From: Planctomycetales bacterium
GTDB lineage: Bacteria; Planctomycetota; Planctomycetia; Isosphaerales; Isosphaeraceae
Reading direction: 5' to 3'
Length of the DNA: 34,491 nucleotides
Assembly (NCBI GenBank): GCA_027452145.1
Contig: DAIDHB010000184.1
Location: forward strand, 1-34,491
The notes beneath the pieces were generated by a model. That model ran no database searches and had not been told where the DNA came from. It was given only the letters and a program-made list of their open reading frames with translations. A program made the position numbers and the translations under genes. Of this stretch, positions 7,586 to 15,996 are shown one piece after another; position 1 is the stretch's first letter; every line of letters starts with the position of its first letter.

Positions 7586-9916
7586 TCAGTCCAGATACAA
7601 AAATGCGTTGGCGTTGAGCACGAGCAGCGCGTACTGCGTGAGGGCCGAGCGTCGGTCGAGGCCCGGGCGGGCCTCAAGCTGGCGGAGGAACTCGACGTCG
7701 CGGCGGACCTCGTCGGCGCCGGGCGTGCGCGCGGTGGTGAGGCGGATCGCGCGGGTCACCTGGGCGGACGGGTCGCCGGGCGCCTCGCGCAGCAGCCGGG
7801 CGGCCAGCCGGGCGGCCTGCTCGTTGGCGAACTGGCCGTTGAGCAGGCCGAGCGCCTGGGTGGGCACGGTGGTCGTGTACCGGACGGGGCAGCTCGAGTC
7901 GGTGTCGGCCGCGTCGTGGGTCGCCAGGATCGGCACCAGGAGCGATCGCTTGACGTGGACGTAGACGCTCCGCCGCGCCGATTCGTCGGGGGGCGAGACG
8001 GGCCAGCCCTGGCCGGGGACCGACTGGCCGGCGAGGACCTCGTCCGGGATCGGCGGGTGGATGCTCGGGCCGCCTGCCTTCGTGCGCAGATCGCCGCTGA
8101 CGGACAGGATCGCGTCGCGCACCTCCTCGGCCGTGAGGCGCCGCATCGGGAACCGCCAGAACCACTGGTTCGACGGGTCGGCGGCGAGTTCCTGCGGCCT
8201 CGCCGCGGACGACATCCGGTAGGCGCTCGAGAGGACGATGAGGCGGTGCATCGGCTTGATCCGCCAGCCGCCCCGCACCAGCTCGCAGGCCAGCCAGTCG
8301 ACCAATTCGGGGTGCGTGGCCGGCTCGCCCAGCTTGCCGAAGTCATTGGGCGTGGGCACGATCCCGCGGCCGAAGTGATATTGCCAGAGCCGGTTGGCCA
8401 GGACGCGCGCCGTCCTCGGGTTGCGCGGGTCGGTCAGCCAGTCGGCCAGCGCCAGCCGCTTGGCCCGGTCGGTGGGGAAGGCCGGCGCGCGATCGCCGAT
8501 GACCTCGGGGATCCCCGGGCTGACCGCGGAGCCGAGCAGCGCCGGGTTGCCGCGCAGCAGGACGTGCGCCTGCCGGTGGCCGTGCTCGCGGGCGCTCATC
8601 ACCTCGATCTTCCGGCCGGAGGCGTCCGGGATGGTCTGGATATTCCTGGCATCCTGGTCGCTGATGTCGTTGAAGAACGCCAGCAGCCGGTAGTAATCGG
8701 CCTGCGGGATCGGGTCGACCTTGTGGTCGTGACACCGGGCGCAGTTGACCGTCATCCCCAGGAAGACCTGGCCGGCCGTCGAGACCACGCCGTCGAGCAC
8801 GTCATAGCGCGCGAGCATCCGGTCGGCGGGCTCGTCGTCCCAGATCCCCAGCCGGTAGAACCCCGTGGCGATCAGCGCCTCGGCCGAGCGGGGCTCGATC
8901 AGGTCGCCCGCGATCTGCTCGCGGAGGAACCGGTCATAGGGCTTGTCGCGGTTGAAGGCGTCGATGACGTAGTCGCGATACCGCCAGGCAAAAGGCTTGG
9001 CCGAGTCGCGCTCGTAGCCGTTCGTCTCGCCGTAGCGCACCAGGTCGAGCCAGTGCCGGGCCCAGCGTTCGCCGTAATGGGGCGACTCGAGCAGCCGGTC
9101 GACCAGCCGTTCGTAGGCATCCGGCGAGCGGTCGGAAACGAACGCGTCGACTTCCTCGGGTGTCGGCGGCAGGCCGACGAGGTCGAACGAGAGGCGGCGG
9201 ATCAGGGCGACGCGATCGGCCTCGCCGGCGGGCCGGAGCCGCTCGGCCTCGAGCCGCGCCAGGATGAACGCGTCGATCGGGTTGCGCACCCACCCGCGAT
9301 CCTTCACCGAGGGGACCGCCGGCCGCACGACCGGCCGGTGCGACCACTCGCGTCGCGCGGCCTCGACCGCGTGCGGCGACGCCGGCCCGCCCGAGGCCGA
9401 GGGGCTCGCGCCCGCCGTGGCTGTGCCCGGCGCGGTCGACGCTCCGTGGCCGAAGGGGACCCGGTCCTTGACCCATCGCGTGAGGATCTCCTGCTCGGCC
9501 GCGGGCAGCTTGCCGCCGGGCGGCATCTCGAGCTCGTCGTAGCGGATCGCGCGGAGCAACAGGCTGTCGTCCGGCTGATCGGTCGACACGGCCGGCCCGA
9601 GGTCGCCCCCCTGGAGCACCGCCTCGCGGCTGTCCAGCCGCAGCCCCCCCTTGACCTTCCCGCCCGACGCGTGGCACTTCCAGCACCGCGACTCCAGCAG
9701 CGGGCGGACCTTCTCCTCGTAGAACCGCACCTGCTCGGCCGTGAACGCCGGGGGCTTGCCCTTATCGCCCGCGTTCTTGCCGTCCCCGCCGCCCTCGCCG
9801 GCACCGCGCGCAACGACCCCCCACGCCGTCGCCAGCACGGCCGCCGCGCCCAGGAGTCCGCCGATTCGCATCCGTCGCCCCACGGGGTTTCCCTCGTCGA
9901 CCATCGATCCAATCAT
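7586..9916 (-). CDS. PSD1 and planctomycete cytochrome C domain protein (DUF1549/DUF1553)
   Basis: A 776-residue secreted protein with the usual four parts of this planctomycete family: a signal segment (RIGGLLGAAAVLATAWGVVA), a cytochrome-like PSCyt1 domain with heme motif CWKCH at residues 78-82, a DUF1549 domain (from NPIDAFILARLEAERLRP, through FDLVGLPPTPEEV and WARHWLDLVRYGETNGYERD, to a second heme-type motif NCARCHDHKVDPIPQADYY) and a DUF1553/PSD1 domain (RVLANRLWQYHFGRGIVPTP and onward to AFLYLD). It probably works in the periplasm with the DUF1501 protein encoded just downstream. The start is uncertain: ATG at 9916, ATG at 9904, or GTG at 9883. The last has GAGGG at good spacing and a clean signal peptide, so the true protein may be 11 residues shorter. 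Confidence 0.92.
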   Translation of the reverse strand: MIGSMVDEGNPVGRRMRIGGLLGAAAVLATAWGVVARGAGEGGGDGKNAGDKGKPPAFTAEQVRFYEEKVRPLLESRCWKCHASGGKVKGGLRLDSREAVLQGGDLGPAVSTDQPDDSLLLRAIRYDELEMPPGGKLPAAEQEILTRWVKDRVPFGHGASTAPGTATAGASPSASGGPASPHAVEAARREWSHRPVVRPAVPSVKDRGWVRNPIDAFILARLEAERLRPAGEADRVALIRRLSFDLVGLPPTPEEVDAFVSDRSPDAYERLVDRLLESPHYGERWARHWLDLVRYGETNGYERDSAKPFAWRYRDYVIDAFNRDKPYDRFLREQIAGDLIEPRSAEALIATGFYRLGIWDDEPADRMLARYDVLDGVVSTAGQVFLGMTVNCARCHDHKVDPIPQADYYRLLAFFNDISDQDARNIQTIPDASGRKIEVMSAREHGHRQAHVLLRGNPALLGSAVSPGIPEVIGDRAPAFPTDRAKRLALADWLTDPRNPRTARVLANRLWQYHFGRGIVPTPNDFGKLGEPATHPELVDWLACELVRGGWRIKPMHRLIVLSSAYRMSSAARPQELAADPSNQWFWRFPMRRLTAEEVRDAILSVSGDLRTKAGGPSIHPPIPDEVLAGQSVPGQGWPVSPPDESARRSVYVHVKRSLLVPILATHDAADTDSSCPVRYTTTVPTQALGLLNGQFANEQAARLAARLLREAPGDPSAQVTRAIRLTTARTPGADEVRRDVEFLRQLEARPGLDRRSALTQYALLVLNANAFLYLD

Positions 9917-10119
9917 CTCGGGCGGGAAAGCCTGACGTCCCTGTCATCGTACCGTCCTGGAGGGTAGTTCAACAAGAATTGAACGGGGGGTCAAGATTCG
10001 CGGGAGGGCGGATGGACCGTCGGATTCCCGGGCCGGCTCGGGTCGCTCATCCGGCCGTCGGCCGGTAGGATGGAGTTGAGCCGATGCGGCGTCGGCCGCT
10101 CGATCAGGGAGCCCGATCC

Positions 10120-10890
10120 ATGCCGATCCACGACTGGACCCGAGTCGACGCCGGCACGTTCCACTATTTCCACCTCCGCTGGATTGCCTCGATCTGCGAC
10201 GTCCTGAATGGCGGCCTGCTACCGCGGGATTACTATGCCATGGGCGAGCAGCGAACGATCGGGGTCGAGCCCGACGTGTTGACGCTGCATTCCGCCTTGA
10301 CGGGCGGCGTCGAGGGCGAGATTGACGACGTCCCGGCCGGCGATGCCGGAGGGGGTCTGCTCGTCGCGCCGCCGCGGGCGCGGATCGTCGACGAGGCGGA
10401 AGCCGACGCCTATCGCCGCAAGCAGAATCACGTCGTCATCCGCCGCGCGATCGGCGACCGGGTCGTGGCGGCGATCGAGCTCATCTCCCAGGGAAACAAG
10501 TCCACGCGGCATGCGCTCGGACAGGTTATCGAGAAGGCCGTCCGGTTCCTCGAGCAGGGGGTTCATCTGCTGATCGTGGACGTGCAGCCGCCGGGGCGCT
10601 TCGATCCCCAGGGGATTCACGGCGCCATCTGGGATGAGATCGCCGGCAGGCCCTATACCGCCCCGGCCGACCAGCCGCTGACCGCGGTGGCCTATGAATC
10701 CGGCCCCATCTTCCGCGCGTACGTCGAGCCGCTGGCGGTGGGCGACCCGCTGCCGGACATGCCGCTGTTCCTCCGCCCGGGCCGTCACGTCAAGCTCCCG
10801 CTCGAGGCGAGCTACCTGACGACCTGGCAACACTTCCCCCTGCGCTGGAAGACCGTGCTCGAGTCGGACGACCCGGCTTGCCCGCGCTGA
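10120..10890 (+). CDS. DUF4058 family protein
   Basis: A 256-residue protein that begins MPIHDWTRVDAGTFHYFHLR and continues GLLPRDYYAMGEQ, the hallmark start of DUF4058, a family common in planctomycetes and cyanobacteria. The middle (RITHVVIR-like HVVIRRAIGDRVVAAIELIS followed by NKST and an HLLIVDVQPP stretch) has the beta-strand pattern E-I-x-SP-x-NK seen in PD-(D/E)XK nuclease-like folds, so a nuclease-derived fold is plausible, but no activity is known. No signal peptide is present, so it should be cytoplasmic. I start at 10120, where GGGAG lies 9 bases upstream. It stands alone between divergent and parallel neighbours; nothing links it to a pathway. Confidence 0.85.
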   Translation: MPIHDWTRVDAGTFHYFHLRWIASICDVLNGGLLPRDYYAMGEQRTIGVEPDVLTLHSALTGGVEGEIDDVPAGDAGGGLLVAPPRARIVDEAEADAYRRKQNHVVIRRAIGDRVVAAIELISQGNKSTRHALGQVIEKAVRFLEQGVHLLIVDVQPPGRFDPQGIHGAIWDEIAGRPYTAPADQPLTAVAYESGPIFRAYVEPLAVGDPLPDMPLFLRPGRHVKLPLEASYLTTWQHFPLRWKTVLESDDPACPR

Positions 10891-10976
10891 TCGGCACTCC
10901 CAGATTCTCCATCTCCTCGGCCGGCGCTCGCCGTGCAATCATCGTCCCTGGACAGTTGGCCTTGCCGGTTCGCCGA

Positions 10977-10982
10977 TAAAAT
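10977..10982 (+). promoter_or_regulatory. Possible -10 box upstream of the ketoacyl synthase operon
   Basis: TAAAAT occurs in GCCGATAAAATGAG about 160 bases before the ketoacyl synthase start, in an otherwise GC-rich gap. No good -35 hexamer is found at 16-18 bases; TTGGCC is at 15. This is a weak candidate only. Confidence 0.25.
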
Positions 10983-11140
10983 GAGAACTCTGCGGGCGGG
11001 ACGATCAATTCCGTCAAAACGATTCAAGCGGTCGCCTGGATTGTGCCGATTAACAGGGAGCCTGGTGAATTCCCCGCGCCGTGGGCGGGCGGATCGGTTC
11101 AGTTCAGTTCGACGCGGCGGATGAGGCATGGGAGGCCGGG

Positions 11141-12400
11141 ATGTCGGAGCGGATCTTCATCGTTGGGCACGCGGCGGTGACCTGCCTGGGTCGCGACATG
11201 GATGCGACCTGGCAGGGACTGATCGCGGGCCGATCGGGGATTCGCCGGCACGCGGCGCTCGCGTCGGAGGCGTTCCTTCAGGACCTGGGCGGGATGGTCG
11301 AGGATTTCGGGCCGGGGACGGCGACGGAGGACCCGGCGGTCGCCAAGCTCTCGGCGCGGTTCCTTCACCTGGGCATGGCCGCGGCGCGGGCGGCGTGGGC
11401 CCAGACGCGGCTGGATCGCCCGGATTCGGGGCTGGACCCGCACCGCGCGGCCGTGGCGTTCGGCTCGGCGTTCGGCGGGCTCGACCTGCTTGAGGCCGAG
11501 CAGGCGCGGATGGCCCGGCGCAAGAGCCCGGCGATCAGCCCGTATCTTGTTCCGGCGATGATCATCAACCAGGCCGCCGGGCAGGTGGCGCAGCACCTGG
11601 AGCTGTATGGTCCGAGCGTGGCGCCGGCGAATGCCTGTGCCTCGGGCGGGCATTCGGTGGTGCTCGGGGCGATGTTCCTGCGCTCGGGCGAGGCCGACGT
11701 CGCACTTTGCGGCGCGGCCGAGAGCGCGTTCACGCCGCCGGTGGTCAACGGGTTCGCCACGATGAAGGCGCTGCTGGGCAAGAAGGCCGGAGATCGCGCC
11801 GAGCACGACCCGAGCCAGGCGAGCCGGCCGTTCAGCTCTGACCGGGCCGGCTTCGTGCTGGCCGAGGGCGCGGGGGCCCTGGTGCTGGCGACCGAGTCCG
11901 CCACCAAACGGCTGGGCCTCGAGCCGCAGGCCGAGCTGGTCGCCTGGTCGACCAACTCCGACGGCCACCACATGGCGATGCCCTGCCGCGACCGGATCGT
12001 CCGCTGCCTTTCGGCGGCCCTCGGGCGCGGGAATCTCTCTCCCGCCGAGATCGATTATTACAACGCCCACGGCACCAGCACGGTGCTGAACGACCAGGTC
12101 GAGACCCAGGTCGTCAAGGAAGTGTTCGGCGATGCCGCAAGGCGGCTGCCGGTCAGCTCGATCAAGGGGGCGCTCGGGCATAGCCTGGGCGCCGCCTCGG
12201 CGATCGAGGCCGCGGTCGCCGTCCGGTCCCTCGGCGATCAGCTCATCCCGCCGACCGCCAACTACCAGCCCGATCCCGAGCTGGATCTCGATTACGTGCC
12301 CGGCCAGGCCCGGGCCGCCCGCCTCGAACACGTCATGTCCGCGTCGTTCGGATTCGGCGGCACCAACAACGCCCTGATCTTCAGGAGGATGTCCGCATGA
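11141..12400 (+). CDS. Beta-ketoacyl-ACP synthase (KAS II/FabF-like)
   Basis: A 419-residue condensing enzyme of the thiolase superfamily that joins an acyl group to malonyl-ACP. The Cys-His-His active site is complete: Cys166 in PANACASGGH, His310 in YYNAHGTST and His347 in IKGALGHSLGAAS, with Lys342 before it and the C-terminal FGFGGTNN loop in place. GGAGG is 5-6 bases before the ATG at 11141. The gene overlaps the ACP gene by ATGA, so translation is coupled, and an acyltransferase follows. The absence of other core fatty-acid genes (FabD, FabG, FabA/Z) and the dedicated ACP suggest a specialised acyl or polyketide-like product and not housekeeping synthesis; FabF-like housekeeping use remains possible. 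Confidence 0.9.
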   Translation: MSERIFIVGHAAVTCLGRDMDATWQGLIAGRSGIRRHAALASEAFLQDLGGMVEDFGPGTATEDPAVAKLSARFLHLGMAAARAAWAQTRLDRPDSGLDPHRAAVAFGSAFGGLDLLEAEQARMARRKSPAISPYLVPAMIINQAAGQVAQHLELYGPSVAPANACASGGHSVVLGAMFLRSGEADVALCGAAESAFTPPVVNGFATMKALLGKKAGDRAEHDPSQASRPFSSDRAGFVLAEGAGALVLATESATKRLGLEPQAELVAWSTNSDGHHMAMPCRDRIVRCLSAALGRGNLSPAEIDYYNAHGTSTVLNDQVETQVVKEVFGDAARRLPVSSIKGALGHSLGAASAIEAAVAVRSLGDQLIPPTANYQPDPELDLDYVPGQARAARLEHVMSASFGFGGTNNALIFRRMSA

Positions 12401-12666
12401 CACCGACCCACTCCGTGCCAGCGCTGGTCGCCGAAGTGGTCGACGTCATCCGCAAGGCCGCCAGGGTCCCGGCGCGCGTGCCGATCACGCCCGAATCCCG
12501 ACTCGTCGAGGACCTGGCCATCGACTCGCTCGACTTCGTCGGGCTGATCCTCCAGCTTCAGGACCATTTTGACGTTGTCATCGAGGATGAAGCCGTGTCA
12601 AATCTGTGCCGGGTCGCCGACCTGGCGGCCTACCTCGCCGAGCGGAAGGATTCGGCCGACTCCTGA
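12397..12666 (+). CDS. Acyl carrier protein
   Basis: An 89-residue acyl carrier protein. The phosphopantetheine attachment serine is Ser44 in the motif AIDSLDFVGL, followed by the usual acidic helix II (LQLQDHFDVVIEDE) and a short helix with VADLAAYLAE. Length and layout fit type II ACPs. It starts inside the stop of the ketoacyl synthase gene (ATGA), a strong sign the two proteins are made together and that this ACP carries the chain the synthase extends. It is slightly longer at the N-terminus than the housekeeping AcpP and lacks its canonical DSLDTVEL form, consistent with a pathway-specific carrier. Confidence 0.92.
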   Translation: MTPTHSVPALVAEVVDVIRKAARVPARVPITPESRLVEDLAIDSLDFVGLILQLQDHFDVVIEDEAVSNLCRVADLAAYLAERKDSADS

Positions 12667-12745
12667 CAGCCCATCTTACCGGACTTCTCCCGTCCGCGGA
12701 TGTGCCGACAAGAGTCTGAGCGTGGTTGGATGTGGAGGGTCGTCG

Positions 12746-13672
12746 ATGGAACGGCGCGGGCTCAACATCCGCAAGGGGTTCCTGAGGATATGGCTGCCGA
12801 TGATCCGCAAGCTGCCGTTACCGGTGGCGTCGCGGTTCGTCTCGGGGATCGGCCGGATGGAGTACCGCTTCTCGCACCGGCTGCGCAGCGAGTTCCGGCG
12901 GGCGGTGAAGCGGGGCGGGTCGATCCTGGGATGCCAGTGGGACGTGCCCGAGGTCAGCCGCGAGCTGGCCGGCAATCACGTCCTGTGGCGCACGCGGGAC
13001 CTGTTGCTCGACGGCGTGCCCGATGACCGGGCGCGCGATATGTTCGCCGTGACCGGACGGGAGAACCTCGACGCGGCTTTTGCCGAGGGGCGAGGCTGCA
13101 TCGTCCTGACCAGCCATTTCGGCGCGCACCTGCTACCGGCGCACTGGATGTTCCGCGAGGGGTTCCCGGTGCGATTTTACATGGAGCGGCCGCGGCATAT
13201 TTCGCGGTTCCTCTCGCGTCATTTCGAGACCGAGGGGCCGCTGGGGCAGGACAAGCTCTTTATCTCACGGCAGGGCGTCCCGGCCGACTCGGCCGGCTCG
13301 ATCCTCCGCGCCGCGCGGACGCTCAAGGCCGGGATGGTGCTGTACCTGGCCGGCGACGTGCGATGGACGGGCCAGCTCACCGAGCCGGCGCGGTTCCTCG
13401 GCCGCGACATGCGGTTCTCGACCACGTGGATCGTCCTGGCGGCGATGACCGGCACGCCCGTGGTGACGGTCTTCTGCCGGATGCAGCCCGACGGCCGCTA
13501 TCACATTGAGTTCCGCCCCGCGTTCCACGTCCCCAAGGACGCCCCCGAGAAGGGCGAGACCGGCCAGTGGGTCCACCACTTCCTCGAGATCCTCGAGGAC
13601 CAGGTCCGCCGCTATCCCGAGAACAGTAACGACTATTTCTTCTGGGGCGAGGCCGAGGGACTGGTGGCGTAG
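12746..13672 (+). CDS. LpxL/HtrB-like acyltransferase
   Basis: A 308-residue protein of the lipid A biosynthesis (LpxL/LpxM/HtrB) acyltransferase family, membrane-associated enzymes that move an acyl chain from ACP to a lipid or sugar acceptor. Key regions are GCIVLTSHFGAHLLPAHWM (residues 117-135), FYMERPRH, GMVLYLAGDVRWTG, then AMTGTPVVTVFC and a C-terminal IEFRPAFHVP and NSNDYFFWGE. The family catalytic pattern is H-x4-D/E; here His124 is followed at +5 by Leu129, so the usual acid is absent and another residue must help or the chemistry differs. I start at 12746, where GGAGGG is 7 bases upstream. Position after the synthase and ACP suggests it transfers their product. Confidence 0.8.
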   Translation: MERRGLNIRKGFLRIWLPMIRKLPLPVASRFVSGIGRMEYRFSHRLRSEFRRAVKRGGSILGCQWDVPEVSRELAGNHVLWRTRDLLLDGVPDDRARDMFAVTGRENLDAAFAEGRGCIVLTSHFGAHLLPAHWMFREGFPVRFYMERPRHISRFLSRHFETEGPLGQDKLFISRQGVPADSAGSILRAARTLKAGMVLYLAGDVRWTGQLTEPARFLGRDMRFSTTWIVLAAMTGTPVVTVFCRMQPDGRYHIEFRPAFHVPKDAPEKGETGQWVHHFLEILEDQVRRYPENSNDYFFWGEAEGLVA

Positions 13673-13701
13673 GGGCGCCGCGGCATACTACGGCGGCACG
13701 A

Positions 13702-13884
13702 AAGTAGGTCGGGCATTCTTGCCCGACGGGGCCTGAGCGTCGGGCAAGACTGCCCGACCTACTTGAGGGGCTTGAGCGTCGGGCAAGACTGCCCGACCTA
13801 CTTGAGGGGCCTGAGCGTCGGGCAAGACTGCCCGACCTACTTGAGGGGCTTGAGCGTCGGGCAAGACGGCCCGACCTACTTGAA
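13702..13884. repeat. Tandem array of 39-bp hairpin units (REP-like)
   Basis: Four direct copies of a 39-base unit start at 13734, 13773, 13812 and 13851. Each contains the perfect palindrome GTCGGGCA-agac-TGCCCGAC followed by CTACTTGAGGGGC; the fourth has one change in the hairpin (GACGGCCCGAC) and is cut short. A fifth, inverted and diverged unit (AAGTAGGTCGGGCATTCTTG, then CCCGAC) precedes them at 13702. The array fills the gap between the acyltransferase and the phosphatase-like gene and could form a large stem on either strand, so it may limit read-through or stabilise the upstream mRNA. A degenerate single copy is at 3526-3553. Confidence 0.9.
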
Positions 13885-13905
13885 TTCTTCCTGCCAGGAT
13901 ACGAC

Positions 13906-15333
13906 ATGACGACGCAAACGCGGCCGACGGCCTGGTGGAAAACCCTCCTGCGCAGGCAATGGCCCTGGCTGGTGCTGGCGACCCTCCTGATCCCGGCAGT
14001 CTGGCACGTCGTCGACTTCGAGGAAGACATCGACCCCGAATTCCCTCGCGTCGAGCGGCCGACGTTTAGCCGCGTGCCGCCGTCGGCGTATCGCCTGGCC
14101 GAGCCCGGCGACACCCTCGACCGGGTTGAGATCTACCTCTCGGCGCTGGCCGTCGTGATGGCCGGGGCGGGTCTCGCCGCGGGACGACCGCGCGGCGCCT
14201 GGCCGGCGGGGTTCGCGATTTCCCTCGCGGTCCTGTGGTACAGCGCCACGCCCGGCCCGACGGTCGACGGCTGGTACGGCCTGGGCTGGCGGACGATGTT
14301 CAATTCGGAAGCCCCGTGGACCCTCCGGGCCGAATTGCTCGCCGCGGCGCTTGTGCTGGGCTCGATCATCGCCGTGAGCCTCGTCCGTCATCGAAAGTTA
14401 TCGGCCGCCAATCCCCAACCCGAGCCCCGCACGACACGAGGATCACTCGACCTCTGGATCGCGGCGGCCGCGCTGGCGATGGCCCGCCAGTTCGAGATCC
14501 CGGGGGTCGAGCCTGTGGGCTACTGGCCGCGCTGGGCGATGATCGCGGCGATCATGGCGCTTGACCTCGGGCTGTTGATCGAGCTGATCCCCCGCCTGCG
14601 GTCAAGTTCGCGTCCGAGGCTGGGCCGGTGGTCGCTCGCGGTGCTCGGCCCGCCGAGCTGGCTGGGACTGGTGGTCCTGGGGATCGCGGTCACCTGGTAT
14701 CACCGGCCGCTGGCGCGGATGAAGGTCGTCGTGCCGGGGCGGATTTATCTCAGCGCGATGCCCACTTACCGCGGCCTTGAGGTCGCGCAGGAGCGCCGGC
14801 ATTTCCGCACGATCATCAACCTGTTCCCCGAGGAAACCGCCCAGCGCAGCCCAATCCTCGGCGACGAGCTGAAGTTCGCCCGCGAGCACAATATCCGCTA
14901 CATCGCCAGCCCGTCGGACCCGTCGCCGGCCGCGTCGGATGCGTTTCTAACGGAGACGCTCGCCGCCGCGCAGGACCCCTCGGCCTGGCCGATCCTGGTG
15001 CATTGCCACGGCTGCATGGACCGCTCGCCGGCCTGGATGGGGATCTACCGCTTCCTCGTCCAGGGCCGCCCGCTGCTGGAAATCATGCAGGAAATCGAGC
15101 GGCACCGAGGCTATCGCCCCAAGGCGTCGGTGATCCTGCTGTATAATCGCGTCCTGTCCGAGCGGGCGAAGGAGCGCTACGCGAGCGACCCGACCGCCGA
15201 GGTGTTGCGCCAGAGCGCGGCGGGGATTGTCGACCGCCCCAATCGCCTTCGCCCGAGCCCGAGCCCGCCCGCGGTCGCCGCCACGCCGCGAGCCGCAGAT
15301 GGTGCGACGGAGAAGCCGGCTCTCAAGAGATGA
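13906..15333 (+). CDS. Membrane-anchored dual-specificity phosphatase-like protein
   Basis: A 475-residue protein with two halves. Residues 1-265 hold about six or seven hydrophobic helices (for example 20-36, 102-112, 143-160, 210-228 and 247-264). The C-terminal half resembles cysteine-based dual-specificity or tyrosine phosphatases: RIYLSAMPTYRGL, FRTIINLFPEE, and the signature VHCHGCMDRSPAW with nucleophile Cys367 and Arg373 in a C-x5-R loop; an Asp in the SPSDPSPAASD loop may be the general acid. The substrate could be phosphoprotein, inositol phosphate or lipid phosphate. An alanine- and proline-rich tail ends the protein. AGGA is about 9 bases before the ATG. The next gene starts 17 bases after the stop, so the two are probably co-transcribed. 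Confidence 0.75.
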   Translation: MTTQTRPTAWWKTLLRRQWPWLVLATLLIPAVWHVVDFEEDIDPEFPRVERPTFSRVPPSAYRLAEPGDTLDRVEIYLSALAVVMAGAGLAAGRPRGAWPAGFAISLAVLWYSATPGPTVDGWYGLGWRTMFNSEAPWTLRAELLAAALVLGSIIAVSLVRHRKLSAANPQPEPRTTRGSLDLWIAAAALAMARQFEIPGVEPVGYWPRWAMIAAIMALDLGLLIELIPRLRSSSRPRLGRWSLAVLGPPSWLGLVVLGIAVTWYHRPLARMKVVVPGRIYLSAMPTYRGLEVAQERRHFRTIINLFPEETAQRSPILGDELKFAREHNIRYIASPSDPSPAASDAFLTETLAAAQDPSAWPILVHCHGCMDRSPAWMGIYRFLVQGRPLLEIMQEIERHRGYRPKASVILLYNRVLSERAKERYASDPTAEVLRQSAAGIVDRPNRLRPSPSPPAVAATPRAADGATEKPALKR

Positions 15334-15350
15334 TCCCCGAGGGTTGAGCC

Positions 15351-15959
15351 GTGACGACATCGCGAGCCGCCCGCAAGTTCACGATCCTCGACAGCATGAT
15401 CCTGGTGGCGGCCGTGGCCTGCGGGTTCGCGCTGCACCGTGCGGCGAGTTCGGTCATCGCCAGCGAACCAAAATGGGTCGGGCCGATTCCTCAGCAGCCC
15501 CCGGTCGTTGTCTACCTCCGCCAGGTGATGGAATGGGGTTATCCCCTCCTGGTGCCCCTCACGCTGGCCGTGCTGGTAATGAGGCTGCGGCGGCCTCGGC
15601 CGCGGTGGCGGCGCCTGCTCCGGCAGCCCGGGATGGCCGCGTGCTGCGCCGCGGTCGTGCCGATCGTGCTGTCTCTGGTCGGGCTCGGGCGGCTAATCTG
15701 GATCCTCGAGCCTCCCGAGCCGTCCTTCACGTTGACGTCGCGGCGGGTGTACTCGATCGTCGTGGTGCCCCCCATCGGGGAGATCTTCGGCGCGATGGAG
15801 TGTAACATCGGCCTCTGGGTCCTCGGGGCCTGCCTGATCCTGATCCTCGCCCGGCGCTGGCGGTCGGAGCGTTCCGCGATCGACCGGCTGGGCCGGATCG
15901 TCGGCATCGGGTGGATCCTGATGCTGGTTGTCCATGCCGTGTACGCGGTCGTCGGTTGA
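15351..15959 (+). CDS. Membrane protein, first of a tandem paralogous pair
   Basis: A 202-residue membrane protein with about four hydrophobic helices: residues 12-30 (ILDSMILVAAVACGFAL), 63-80, 97-117 and 155-170, plus a final one near 180-200. The loop RLRRPRPRWRRLLRQPGMAA and the segment RRWRSERSAIDRLGRIVGIG recur almost unchanged in the next protein, showing the two are duplicates. The start is a GTG at 15351 with GAGGG 7-8 bases upstream. No enzymatic motif is visible and I do not recognise a named family; similar short proteins with an LDxMILVAA-type first helix are common in Isosphaeraceae-type genomes. It may interact with the phosphatase-like protein, but only proximity supports that. 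Confidence 0.7.
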   Translation: MTTSRAARKFTILDSMILVAAVACGFALHRAASSVIASEPKWVGPIPQQPPVVVYLRQVMEWGYPLLVPLTLAVLVMRLRRPRPRWRRLLRQPGMAACCAAVVPIVLSLVGLGRLIWILEPPEPSFTLTSRRVYSIVVVPPIGEIFGAMECNIGLWVLGACLILILARRWRSERSAIDRLGRIVGIGWILMLVVHAVYAVVG

Positions 15960-15996
15960 GCGGGCCGTTCGGCGCACGAGTGGAGCGACAACAGCC

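Noticed and set aside
4480..7617. Plus-strand open frame of about 1,045 codons
   Set aside because: It is antisense to the aminotransferase and DUF1501 genes, rich in Arg/Gly/Ala and without domains; high GC leaves long open antisense frames.
7316..9967. Plus-strand open frame of about 880 codons opposite the PSD1 gene
   Set aside because: The minus-strand protein has clear heme motifs and DUF1549/DUF1553 domains; the plus frame has no recognisable domain.
13702..13884. CRISPR-like array
   Set aside because: The 39-base units are contiguous, with no unique spacers and no cas genes; the repeated palindrome fits a REP-like array.
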